From NCBI GenBank assembly GCA_017562135.1, contig QEYB01000882.1, forward strand, positions 235,499 to 299,498: a stretch of 64,000 nt of DNA, read 5' to 3'. Both the position numbers and the translations under genes were made by a program. The number at the start of each line of letters is the position of its first letter. The stretch's first letter is position 1. Positions 13,101 through 24,500 of this stretch are shown here, one piece after another. The notes beneath the pieces were generated by a model, which did not search any database, was not told the DNA's origin, and saw nothing but the letters and a program-made list of their open reading frames with translations. The stretch comes from Dipylidium caninum (Eukaryota; Platyhelminthes; Cestoda; Cyclophyllidea; Dipylidiidae).

Positions 13101-16100
13101 AACCCAATACAAGCTACAGAAAAGTCGATCACTCGCGAACGTCCTCTCCGACATTTCGCCCTTTAACCTCTCCTTTACTTTGCATTTGGTAGCGAAGAAA
13201 TTAGTCAAAGTTCTCCCTGCTCCCTCGAGCGTCGAGTCAGTTGAGGCTAACGTGGCAGTGATTTAAAGGTCTGCGTAAGGAGAGACGCGCTAAAATAAAT
13301 GCTAGGTCAGGATCAAACTCTAATGTCAAAGATAGGTTTGAAAACTCGAACTATTGCGTCCCCTCCACGTCACGACTGTGACAGCACCTGTTTACGACAA
13401 CAAGTGTCCCAACAGAAGACAGGGCTACCGAATTCTCGCATTGGGTTCGAAACCCCCCATATTTATGATACTCGGTCATTCAACTACCAATCCCTTCTAG
13501 AGTCCGAATGGATATCTTCTCCCGAAGACTCCACGGCATGACGGCCCTAAGCTATTGACGCCTTTCCAGTGTATGGGCAGACTTCACAGGTATTCACAGT
13601 ACACCCAGAGTCCCGTCCGGCACCTTGGAGTGGGAGGTACATGAAATAGCGATGTACTGCTGTCGTACCACAGAAAGTGGACAACTATTAATAGCAACCG
13701 AAGAAGTAGTAAGTGTAAGGCGAAATAAGAGGGAGATCGACTTAACTGACTCTCATTCAAATAAAAGTTTTCTTCAAAATGTCCCAATCCGTGAGCCGAT
13801 CTGAGACCGTTCAAGCAATCAGCCAACCACATCGATATTGAAGTTGTTGGCCGATCAGACTTGCATCAAACAATTTGGGCACTTTGGTTGGTTGGTGGTG
13901 GTTTTCACAGTGTACTCGCGATGGGCGTCGCATTCACATCATCAGGTTAGTGAAATAACTTGTGAGATGAAATTATTTCCGTTTGCGTGTCCAAGAGTCG
14001 GCTTCTATAAATTTCACCCCCAGCAGCTACTCGTGTCTCAAGGACAGTTTCACTCAGCCATTTAAAAGTCTCATCACAATTGCTCTTGCACCCTTTTAAA
14101 TGACATTTTATCTTTTCTCTACCTTCGATTCTTCTGCACGTCCATTTGTGAGCTAACAGCCCCACTTCGGTGTCGTTTTCAGTTGAGCCAGAATTTCGAG
14201 ATAAGAAAGTCATTTTACGTGCCCTTAGCTTCGATTAATGTGGCTGGGGTGGTAAGAGGCTGACAGTGTCGTTCTGGAGAAGCTGGGCGTGGGGCACACT
14301 GTGGAAAGAATAATTGCTGACTCGTACGATCGGCCTTGACCTAACACATCAATACACGACAACATTTCCCATTAGCCCTACCATCAAGATCCCGAGAGCA
14401 ATGAGTTTTCCTTCGCAAGGCATCCTGCACGCTAAAAATGCCGTAAATGCGGCATAATCCTGGAATATGCAGAGTCCTTGAAATTCGACAGATTAAACCG
14501 AGAATCTTTCGCCATTACTCCATCCTCACGGATGATGTGAATGATTGCTAATGAATTTTGCCAACTTACATTTCCCACTCTTATCCGTTGGTTAATCTGG
14601 CAGAGTATTGCTAACTTGATTTTTACATGTAAAGACAGGCCTACACCCAGTTGTACGCACAATAAAACGTTTTGAAATGATTGCATAAATTCTGCCCTGG
14701 AGGACATTCAGCTCCATGTAACTTCAAACCATTCCTTCCACCAATCACGAATCGAGTACAATAATACGTATTGCAGGGAAGGTAATGGGACACGTCTGCT
14801 AGGTTCTGGGTATCCTTAAAGCAGAAATTGCCTGGCCTTACGACCTCTCACTACACGCGTTATGTTTGAGCTAGGCCTTATTAATGCATTAAAATGCAAA
14901 AGTTAGTGAGTGGGGAAGTAAACTACCCATCAATGACTGTCTTGGTAATTGTCGCTTTAAGAATGAATCCTCCTGAGGGGCGCAAGATGAGTAGACAAGT
15001 GAAATGACCTACTTAAAGGAAGCACCTGAGTGGTTAGATCGACATCCTACGTTCTCTCGTATCTTCAATCAAGCCAACGTGTCACGTAATCGTGTAGGAA
15101 GTGGGTTGCCTTTCCAATTGAAATACCTGACCCAAATCGCGTCAGCAAACATTTTCGACACCTTTGAAAGTAATGCTCCCATCCCCGGCTTCTTGCTCAA
15201 GGCGTACACAGTTGACCTGTTGGAAAAGAATGTCTGATCTGAAGAACCGCCAAAGTGGCATGATTGGATAGTCCCAGGACGTCTTTCTTGGTACAAATGC
15301 ATCAAGACCATTACGCTTTAGACTGGAACAGTGGATGAAGAGGTGTTGCACGTCATTCCAGCAAGCGTGGCTATCGAAAGACATTTGTCGATATCAAGTG
15401 GCTCCACTTTTTTGTTATTCTATGTCATGCTTCAGAAAAATTTCACCTAATTAGCCGGCTTCGGTGACTGTCGAGGCGTTGTTAATTCCCTTAATCGGTA
15501 GAACTGCGTTTTGTTCACAGCCATGTGTTCATCGGATGTTGGTAATAGGGTAGGATTGCGTGAAAGAATGGGAACGAAAAAAGCGAATAAGTGTCTCTTC
15601 GGTATTTACGATAGCCACGTTGCCATCGGGAGGAGAGGGAAGGAATATGAATGCGAGGCCAAGTGTAATTTGTAGATGAGGTGGAAGATTAAAGCTACAG
15701 GGTCCAACTCCTGAACCACATCCCCTTTTTAGCATACTAACTCCGAAGTGTACAATGCCTGGACCATTGTCTCCTCAGTGGCATAAGTCCACATGAGATC
15801 TAACAATAAAATTTATTCTTCATTGATGCCAGTCTCAGCGATTGTTCCATTTGGAAAGTTCATTTTTCTCCTCGGTTGGAAGCTCATTTCATCAAAATTC
15901 ACACAAGCACTACGACCAATCTATCATATTATGATTATCTAGTTCGGAAATTACTTAAATGTTTCCTAACTTGACGTACAGCTCAGGAAGCATCCGGGAT
16001 TCTAGAATATGCGTCAGAGAATAAGGAATTTTTATTTACAATGCCCAATTTTCATCGTTTTTCGCCTCACCTCCGCAAGAGGCGTTTCTTACGAGCTGTG

Positions 16101-16130
16101 GAATCTTTCTATTTTCATGCGCATGGCTCT
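10176..16130. other. long gene-poor interval
   Basis: About 6 kb with only short, random-looking open frames on both strands. The one hint of former coding sequence is a possible reverse-transcriptase tail relic at 15069-15384 on the minus strand. Otherwise I see nothing I can name. Confidence 0.45.
15069..15384 (-). pseudogene. possible relic of a non-LTR retrotransposon reverse-transcriptase tail
   Basis: On the minus strand a short frame reads NDVQHLFIHCSSLKR. This resembles the C-terminal Cys/His segment of LINE-type polyproteins (pattern ET.EHLL..C...R). About 25 residues on comes LWRFF, after which the similarity seems to continue in another frame, as expected of a decayed copy. No RT catalytic motif is visible and the match is a short pattern only, so it may be chance. 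Confidence 0.18.
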
Positions 16131-16138
16131 TGCGCCGA

Positions 16139-16179
16139 CCAATGAGAAAGGAGCTCTACGCCTGCCACTGTCGACCAAT
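16139..16179 (+). promoter_or_regulatory. paired CCAAT boxes upstream of the transposase-derived gene
   Basis: Two GACCAAT(G/C)AGA elements lie in direct orientation, with CCAAT at 16139-16143 and 16175-16179, 36 bp apart and about 100-140 bp before the ATG at 16278. The context is locally GC-rich. Closely spaced CCAAT boxes are typical NF-Y sites in animal promoters. Position and spacing suggest this is the promoter of the gene that follows, though it has not been shown to bind anything. Confidence 0.45.
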
Positions 16180-16277
16180 CAGAGCACGAGCAAAATCGAT
16201 GTCACTTCGCAACACGTAGGCAGGCAAACAGGAGAGGCGGTCATGCGAATTGCAGAAAATTTTCGCTAAAGCAGGAC

Positions 16278-18138
16278 ATGAAAGAAGAACTCGAAACAAC
16301 AGCCTCTACAACCACTAGACGATATCCTAAGTGTGTGAGAGAGGAGATTCTGAGCTGGGCAAGAGAAGGCAAAAATTGGTCACAACGAGCGAAGGAACTT
16401 GGAATAAGACACCAATCTGCTTACTATTGGGTTGCGTCTGCCCACAAACGGCCATTTCAAAATTCAAAGCCAAAGGCAACCTTAAAAAGATTACGAGAAC
16501 GATCAGCCCAGAGTCAGGTGAATTCTAAAGTAGTGGAGTTTGTATGCAACCTATACGAGGCGGATCCTAAGATTACCTTGGCCCAAATTTGTCTACGACT
16601 TCGGGGTGAGATGGCAGTGACAGTCGCCCAGTCAACAGCTCATAAGTACCTCCGAGGTATGGTTTTCACCCGCAGTCGACTTCCTCCACCCGACTACTCT
16701 TCTTTGGAGGCAAAAGAGGAGACCCGGGAATACATATCCGCCATTTCGAATTATATGCAAGAGGGAAGAGAGATTATTTGGCTTGGTAAGTAGTCTGTCT
16801 GTGGCAGAAATAGTCACGCATTTTTCCACAGTAATGAATACAACTGCCTCCTTGATTATACCTCTTGTTTAAATTGCTCATGTGTGAATGTCAATTATCA
16901 ATTTGTACTAACCTCGATCAACAATTCTTGGAAGTGGCGATCCGGAAACAACCTTATCGCAAATCCACCTATCTATTTATTTTAACCTAAAAAGAACTAA
17001 CGGCTTGGGTAAATTTTCATCCTTGGAAGTCATGCCAGTTGAATTAAAAGCATACGCTGATTTGTTAAATAATGGTTTATAAATATAGTTCACGGTCAGC
17101 GACTTATCCACTACTGAAGGTTCACACAGAATTTAGCCCTCTTATTGTGATTGCAACTTGAGAGACTTTATGGGAAAAAGTTAACCTATCAGCTTCTGTT
17201 TAGCTTAAAAGTGGGATTGGTAATTACGATGTGGTAGACGGGCTGCAGTTGAAACGAAACAATCTTAGGTAGTTGAGAAGGCATCATTAATTTAGGGAGT
17301 GCGCTATACCTAAATTTAATGCAGACATGGTGCTTTCGAGGCGCTATCTTGAATTAATTTGTTGATGTGAGAGAAAGCTTGCAGTGGGAAAACAGCAACC
17401 TTTATTTTTGCATTTGGAATCTTTGGATTTCAGAATACTTGAGCAATTCCTCAGTCCCTAACAATCCTATTCCATGTTTTCCTCTGGTGACAGTTTGAGT
17501 AGGATTATTGTGGGACTCTTGACGTAATAACCTGGTTTCATCCTCTTCTAGGCGGAACAATATTCAACCTCCACACGCGAAAATCCGTCTCACGTTTGCA
17601 GGAACTTCACATCCATAGTCTCGCAGCGATCTCCTCTAGCCTCGGCCTTCTCCATGCTTCCTTCAAACGCGGCCCTTACAGCAGAGACGATCAGGAGGCC
17701 TGGATTCACAAACATTTGCAACCTCAATTACTAACTAACGCAGTACTCGTTTCTGATGCCTTCGAAACTGGCGATACCAAAGCTTTCGTCCCCACCACTA
17801 CATTTGTGGCGCCAAAACGTCTACGGTTGGCACCTCTCCACACTGATCGCCTGAACCCCTGCGAGGCATACTGGGCGAAAGTTACGGAAAGGGTAAAAGC
17901 TCGACTGCTTTCTGGTGAGGCCCATCTACCGGCGGGTAGCACAACCGACGAGAATCAAAGGCTAAGATATCTGGAGCGTCTCCTTACTGATGCCATGGCG
18001 ACCGTGGCATTTTCCACAGGCAAGAGTGAAGGCGAGATGGAGGGAGAATATGTTTGCGAGAAGGCAGTTCGTGACTCCACTGCATGCCTTACCGATGTCC
18101 TTCAACTGGTCACCGGCCTTAAAGTTGAGCGCTCTTGA
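16278..18138 (+). CDS. IS630/Tc1-type transposase-derived protein, probably catalytically dead
   Basis: Two exons, 16278-16785 and 17552-18138, split by a 766-nt GT-AG intron in phase 1, give 364 aa. Residues 15-60 form a helix-turn-helix (ILSWAREGKNWSQRAKELGI). A second winged-helix-like region follows (ITLAQICLRLRG, then STAHKYLRGM), and then a DDE-type RNase H fold. Where the family reads WLDET.FNLH, this protein reads WLGGTIFNLH (residues 168-177), so the first catalytic Asp is Gly170. The second acidic residue may survive as Asp238 (VLVSDAFETGD) and the third as Glu274 (LHTDRLNPCEAYW), about 35 residues apart. The frame is intact, the intron interrupts the DDE codons, and I saw no flanking terminal inverted repeats. 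Together these suggest a domesticated gene rather than a live element. Paired CCAAT boxes precede it. The function is unknown; DNA binding through the N-terminus is an inference. Confidence 0.7.
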
Positions 18139-18402
18139 CACACATCTGCACTTCATCCCTTCCACTAGCTACTTCTTATTTTACCGCCTACCACAAAGTC
18201 CACATATGCATAAATGAGCTTCTGCGAGAAGCAGACCTTGACTCCGGGTATAAGGCCCCTTGTAAAATCGCAAAAAACTGCACATTCCTGACCCTAGAGG
18301 CATAATCGTCCTAGACCACTTCCAAGTTGGTCGTGTGGGACGAACGCTCGCCTGAAGATCAGTCTCTTCCCTCTACTGTATACCCTGTACAAAGTCATAC
18401 AA

Positions 18403-18408
18403 AATAAA
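18403..18408 (+). terminator. candidate poly(A) signal of the transposase-derived gene
   Basis: AATAAA 264 nt downstream of the stop, in an A-rich context. It is assigned by position. Confidence 0.4.
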
Positions 18409-21400
18409 TACACATTAAGTCAACTCCTCCTGATTCTTGTCTTGCTGGGTGTGGTGGTTAGAAGGAATATGGAATGAGGTACACGAACTGATATGCTTCA
18501 GCGGTCGAAATAATCTGTAGGCTGGCAGACACAATGAAATGCAGTATTGGTGGAGATGGAGTCAGGTAAACCACGAGAGTACTCATTAAGACACTAAAGG
18601 GGATGTAATACTTGTTCACTCATTTGGGTGGGGAAAAGAAGTATTTTTCTAAGTCTTGTAATATCGCCACTCGAAGAGGAGACGGAGATGTTATCATAAT
18701 TCTCCATTTCTTTGGTCACAACCAGATTTCTTCAAATTATCCGCCAGCATCCCCACTGTTCAAGCCTCTTAGTAGGTTTTCCGCATGCAACTATGTAGTC
18801 TAAAGCCCGGCCTAAATTAAAAGGCCAAGTCGCCTCACTTTGTCGGCCTACATCAAGCAAATTCACTTCAATTTGCCTTCTAAGTGACTAAAATTTAGGC
18901 TGGGAAATGCATTTATCTAGGAGTAGGTTACATGAAACTGGCAAAATTCGTCATCGGTGACGGTATTCTTTGTCGGAGCAGATATCCAGAGTGCTACAGG
19001 ATTTCCCGGCTTGATTAGGACCGGCTATACCACCTCTACTGTTTCCTCATTTAGTTTTTTAAGGGATGTTGGCAGATTTTATAAGCAATTATAGAAGCGA
19101 AATTGTAACATTTCGCGGGTTAGAAGACTCAATCTTTAGCCGAGGACGGTTAACCTCCGCCGGAATTTTTTGACATGTTAGCCTAACAACCATCAGAGAG
19201 GTCTTGAAACAAAAAGGAGTTTTCTTTATCGCAATTAACGACAGCAATGTGTTAGGGAGGAATGACAGAACGTTTACTCTGGTATAAATTAGTAGCAATC
19301 CGTTGTTAATGGAAAGTCCAGAAATATTGCGCCGGTGAATTGGGAAATTGAGAAACTAAACCGAGTAGAAATAGAGAAGCATTAACAGGCGTAATTTTTA
19401 TATGATGGTGCAACATGTGGATGCGAAGAGAAGTTACCCAGACGCCGTCTGGTTGTCAAGCCTCAGGGGTCACCGGACTCTGGCATCCCGACTTCACTTT
19501 CGACCTGCGAAACAGGGCATTAAGAGCCAGACTATTGTGCGGAGCACTTCATAGTTTGGATGTCTTTACACTAGCCTAATCGAAAAGGACCTCGTTTCTG
19601 GTAATTGTCAGGCAGTGAAGAATGTTAGAACAACCTTCGACGTGTGCCGTGAATTCTTACTGATGATTTGTGAATTACGTTGTAACTCATACTGGTAGAG
19701 TCGTGGTCACTGTCACACCTTTAATACCAGCATGTGTCAGAATGGTTTATATTCAGTCCGTAAGATTAACGAGACATTGCTAAATGAAGGTAACCCTTTG
19801 GCGCCGCGATTCGCCGACCAAAGTGCGCAAACAAGCCCTTTCATGTCGTTTTAAATAACGTCCTTTCGGCGTAGTAACCACGGCGTAGAGGTGGTTGGAA
19901 TAAGCACCCATTCAATCTGTCCACTGCAGGCGGAGAAGAGAATGCTACGAATCGACGAAGTAGGCAATCACTGGCATGGAGAAATGGGACTGCGGGTAGG
20001 GGAAGATTAGGTCCTGTCCGCTTACGCAATGATGCAAAGCCTCCAATACCAAAATGACATGTGGATGCTATCAGGCAAGGGCGACACTGACGTTGTCAAT
20101 CAGAAGTGATGGCATTCAGATGTTCACCTTTACCTATTATCCCCCTTAGACCGCCACACCCCTAGGGGCGAGACTATCATCCCAGATCAATTGGGAGAAT
20201 AAATTCACTCCCATATCGTGACAGTGAGCATCGGACCAGTCATTTTGCATAGCTCCTGCACCGTAGATATGGCATTTCCAAAAAAAATTTATCGAGGGTT
20301 TAGCATGGCAAGACGTCTGTAAACTACGCCTGTAAGTCTGTAAAGTACGTATAACCTCCTTCATTAAATAACTTCCAGAAATTGTAACTGGCGAAATTTG
20401 AGTTTGGTTTTAATCATTCTTAAAAGATTCATCGTTCAAGGCAAACTTATTCGTCGTCGCATCCGCTTGCTTATGAGAATTGTTCGTCTTCTCCAACAGC
20501 AAAGAGAGGCCTTTGGAACAGGAAGAGAGAATGAACCGAAATTAAGCAGTCAAATGCATGCACAACTATCCAGTGAGTTTGACATCGGACTCAGCGAGGG
20601 AGGGTGAATGTCGAAGAACTAGTGACAATGGTGCACTCGGGGAGTGACCTCGTAGGGAGAGTGAGTGAGCTGGAGGAAGGGATGAGGATACCCAGTCTGG
20701 ATTCAATTTAGAATAATCCTCTCTCTCCGCCGCCAGCCTTTCATTTTATCAGGAGCCTTGGGAACAAAGAACCATTTAAATGACAGCCAACACTGATTCT
20801 CGGATTCGATACTGGGGTAAGTGGACAACGTCACATGGGGAGTCACAAATACATTCCCCCAATTAAAATAGCAGGGGAAAAAGACGAAGTTTTGTCATTC
20901 CGCCCTCTGCAGTAGAAATTCTGCTACTTCTACCACTACTTAAAGGGGCAAGCCTCCGTCTGATTTGAATCCATTATATGGAGGATTCCGAAGGATGCAT
21001 TGGTTTAAAATAATGAAGTCCTCAAATCCACAAGCGTGCGTAATAACATTACCTCGAAGTTACTTTTTGGCGCTTTTTACTACCGAAAAGGCAGTGTCGA
21101 TTAAGCCACCACGCTACCATACTTCAAATGCATAAGAGCGGCCCTGAGAGTGTTTTTCAAGTCGTCCAGCTAACACTAAGTGACAAGCAGATCGAGAGTT
21201 GACAGCCTGAGATCCCGGCTACGGCAAAATCTCAGTGACGGATAATGAACTCATATAAGTGAAACTGGAACCTAATGCGTTGTAGAGTTGAAGCGTATGA
21301 AGAAGGAATTAGTCTAGCACGACATGGATTAACATGTTGAATAATAACCACGTTATCGTTAGTTCCTGGACCCAACAATTACACTAGTCAAAGCCTCATA

Positions 21401-21566
21401 AATCCAAGCGGAGTTTTTCGACAAGTAACCAGTGCCAACCAAGGATAGAAAGAAAACTTGAACAAGGTTTCTATCCACCTCAATAGTAGTCGAGTCAATA
21501 GCATAATGGGGTGAAAAAAAGGTTACAGTATCTCAAAGGGGAGTAGGGGCCTTGAAAGACGTTGGT
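18409..21566. other. intergenic region between convergent genes
   Basis: About 3.2 kb between the 3' ends of the transposase-derived gene (+) and GM130 (-). Open frames are short and look random. No RNA gene, repeat array or mobile-element end was recognised. Confidence 0.45.
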
Positions 21567-24500
21567 CTAAACGACCAGTAGAGAGCCCGAACAACAATCG
21601 CAATGAGGACAATCGTGGACGGAGGAAACATATCGACTCAATTGGTCATCCAGAGTAACATCCCCCAATTCGTTCACATCATCAACAGTGGAAATATTGT
21701 CATGCCCGTTAATATCATCACTATCTTCATTATTAAGGTCCAAGGAGCAAGGAGAGGATGTATCCAAATTTGAGAGGAAATCGGTTAATGTCCTTTCGAA
21801 TTCGAGCACGAGGGCTGTGTTTTGTTCTGTAAAAAGGCGCGGTTAATGAAGAAGTTACAAGTTACCTTCGTCATCCCTTGAGGATGGAGTAAACGAAGTA
21901 ATCAGAGTCTGAGCCATTTCAGAGAGCGTTTTGAGTCGCATACGCAGTTCATTTCGATCATTAACGAGACGCAATAGCAGCGCATCCCTAATTTTCGCCC
22001 GCTTTACCTAAAATAGCAGGAGATGGATGAAGCGACAGTCTAAGTATTCTCTAAATACAAAATGTCTCAGTTGGTGCATACTAAGAGTTGCCGACGATGT
22101 GCGAACATAGTGATGTACTCTCCGATAGTGGAGGACTCCATCTCCAACTGGGCTACGACCCCTTCCAGTCGCGATTTTTCCTCATCGCTGGCCAGGAGAC
22201 GATTGGACAACTCCTTGAAACGATCTTCAAGTTGAGTATAATCCATCTTTAACAAACAACAACAGAAATAATGATAATTTTCCATAGTTGAAGGCCACAA
22301 TTAAATCCGGTGGTAGTTTGATGCCTTCGTGAATGGCACTTAAATAGAGAGCGCACCTTTGACTGCTTAAGTTCGCTTCTAAGTTGAGAGAGGCTCTCTT
22401 CCGACTTGACCAGGGAGCATTCAGTTTGACAAATTGCTGATACTTCCGCGTCGCGGATTTTACCACTCTACAAATTACAGCAAAACTCTTTCTATGAGGG
22501 AAAGAAAAAAGAGAGCTGTTCAACTAAAATAGAATAACCACAAATGATGTGCCAGATCTCCTCTGCTCATTTTAATGGCTTGCATGCTCTTTTAATTAGC
22601 GCTGACCATATCAGAACCGAGCGATTTACTCTTGGATTATATTTTTTGAATCGAACCCCATGGAGGTCATTGACTTCCCACAATCCATACATCACCTCAC
22701 CTTTAGAGCATGAAGTCAGTCAGCTAAAATCCGTTGTCAGTAGTACTTACTTTTGAGGTAGCAATGCTTTCCTCTAGAGTTATAATATGTCTAGCCTGCC
22801 GTTCTGAAAGACTTCGCAGTTCTGTGACTTCTCTTTCAAGCATTTTCATGTGTTGAATCTCTAGGTTGAATGCCTGGGCGAGGAGTCAGGTAAAAAATGG
22901 TATCAGGGGATTTGTACCAAAAGGGACTTTAAATAAGGCAACAATAAGCTCACGGGATTTTGTCGAAGACCTGCAATTTCTTTTTCCAATTCAGCTATCT
23001 AGAAATAGGAGAAAAAGGTAAGTCCGAGCAGGTAATTAAAAAGCGAAGGCAAAATCGAATGAGTAGATAGGCATGTGAAGAGGTGAATCTGTGAAAACTT
23101 GCATATAATACCATTTCTATGTAATGTTTAATCTAAAAAACGATATGGGACTTCAAAGAAGTAAGTCGCACACCTTAGAATGAGCTGCACTGAGAGCCTT
23201 TTCCCGCTCCTGAACTCCCTCCAAACCGATGTGTTCAGTTTGCCGTTCAAATGAAGAGTGCGGTTCATTACCTACCGTCGTAAGTTCCATCGCATCAGAA
23301 GACTAGAAAAAATATAGCAAAGTTGAGAGAAAGAACTTTTCACGAAAAACAGCATAATAATTTCTGACCACTCTTCTTGCGCTAGACTATATAGAGCCCA
23401 AGAAAATTATTCTAAGATTAGTCAATGGAGTTAGTGGATCGAGGAGAGTGAAGAGACGTGTCTGGAAGATAAGGATGCGCGAAGCCATGTTGGACAAGTG
23501 GACTGGAAGACAGATGGTACTCAGTGCATCGGATGGGGAAAAAGATCTTCAAAGGGTTGGACAAAGGGATGAAAATATGAACGGACTAAAGTAGGAAAGA
23601 CGAAGTAAGATAGACTTTGTGGACTTCGCATTTTAATATCTACCGGGAAGTTCCGTCCGTTTATGGAATAAAACAAAACTCAACTTATTGCCTTCAATAG
23701 ACTTTACTAAATAACATTATTGCCGCCATTATTACTGATTTCTTGCCAGTGTGAGGGTACCTACTACATTCCGTTTTGAAAAATGGTTCACCTCTCGATG
23801 AGATATAGTCTCCCAGCTTAGTTCTGCCATTTCCTAACGGGACTCCAAAGCGGCATTTAGACTGACATTATCATCATGCAGTATGACGTCCTCTCTCTTT
23901 AACATTCCCTTATTTAGAGTCAAATTTGCTTTCGAGGTGCGAGGGCTAGGTTCTTCGGGCCCACAATATGGCCCTTTCCTTACAACTTCCCGTAGGTAAT
24001 CCACTTCTCAACTCAAGTTCTCAACTCAAGTTATCATCCGTTTCAAGAATGGATCGATTTTGCTCCGAGCAAGCGGAGATACGCACATGACGACTGGATC
24101 ATCCACACACATCTTGAACATTTTCACACCGATCCTATGTTCCAAAGACGTTCCGAAATGGGTTGCTGAGCTGAATTAAGCCTCTCTGTGGTCTTCGATG
24201 TTGGAAAAAAGGGTCATGCTCCAACGTGGTCTTAACAACGTCGTCGTCGAAAAACGATGGTCGCCCAGAACGTAAAATCAGAAAGGTCGAAATCGCCTAC
24301 TTCAAATTGTTCCAACCAGTTTCCACATATCCTGTCAGAAACTATACCTTCAGCTAACACTTCCAATAAACTTCTACATGCTTCTGTAGTAGTCCTTTCT
24401 TGCTTAAATCCGTATAAAATGCATTGGTATAAAAGAACTTCGTTGGTTCATGCGGGAGACTAACGCGAATCAACTTTATTTTAATTAACTTGCTACGTTA

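Noticed and set aside
13438..13465. tRNA T-arm-like string GGGTTCGAAACCC
   Set aside because: No acceptor stem, D-arm or anticodon arm can be drawn upstream at tRNA spacing.
16009..16269. 86-codon open frame just before the transposase-derived gene
   Set aside because: It spans the paired CCAAT boxes, is in a different frame from the gene and has no recognisable content, so it is read as promoter DNA.
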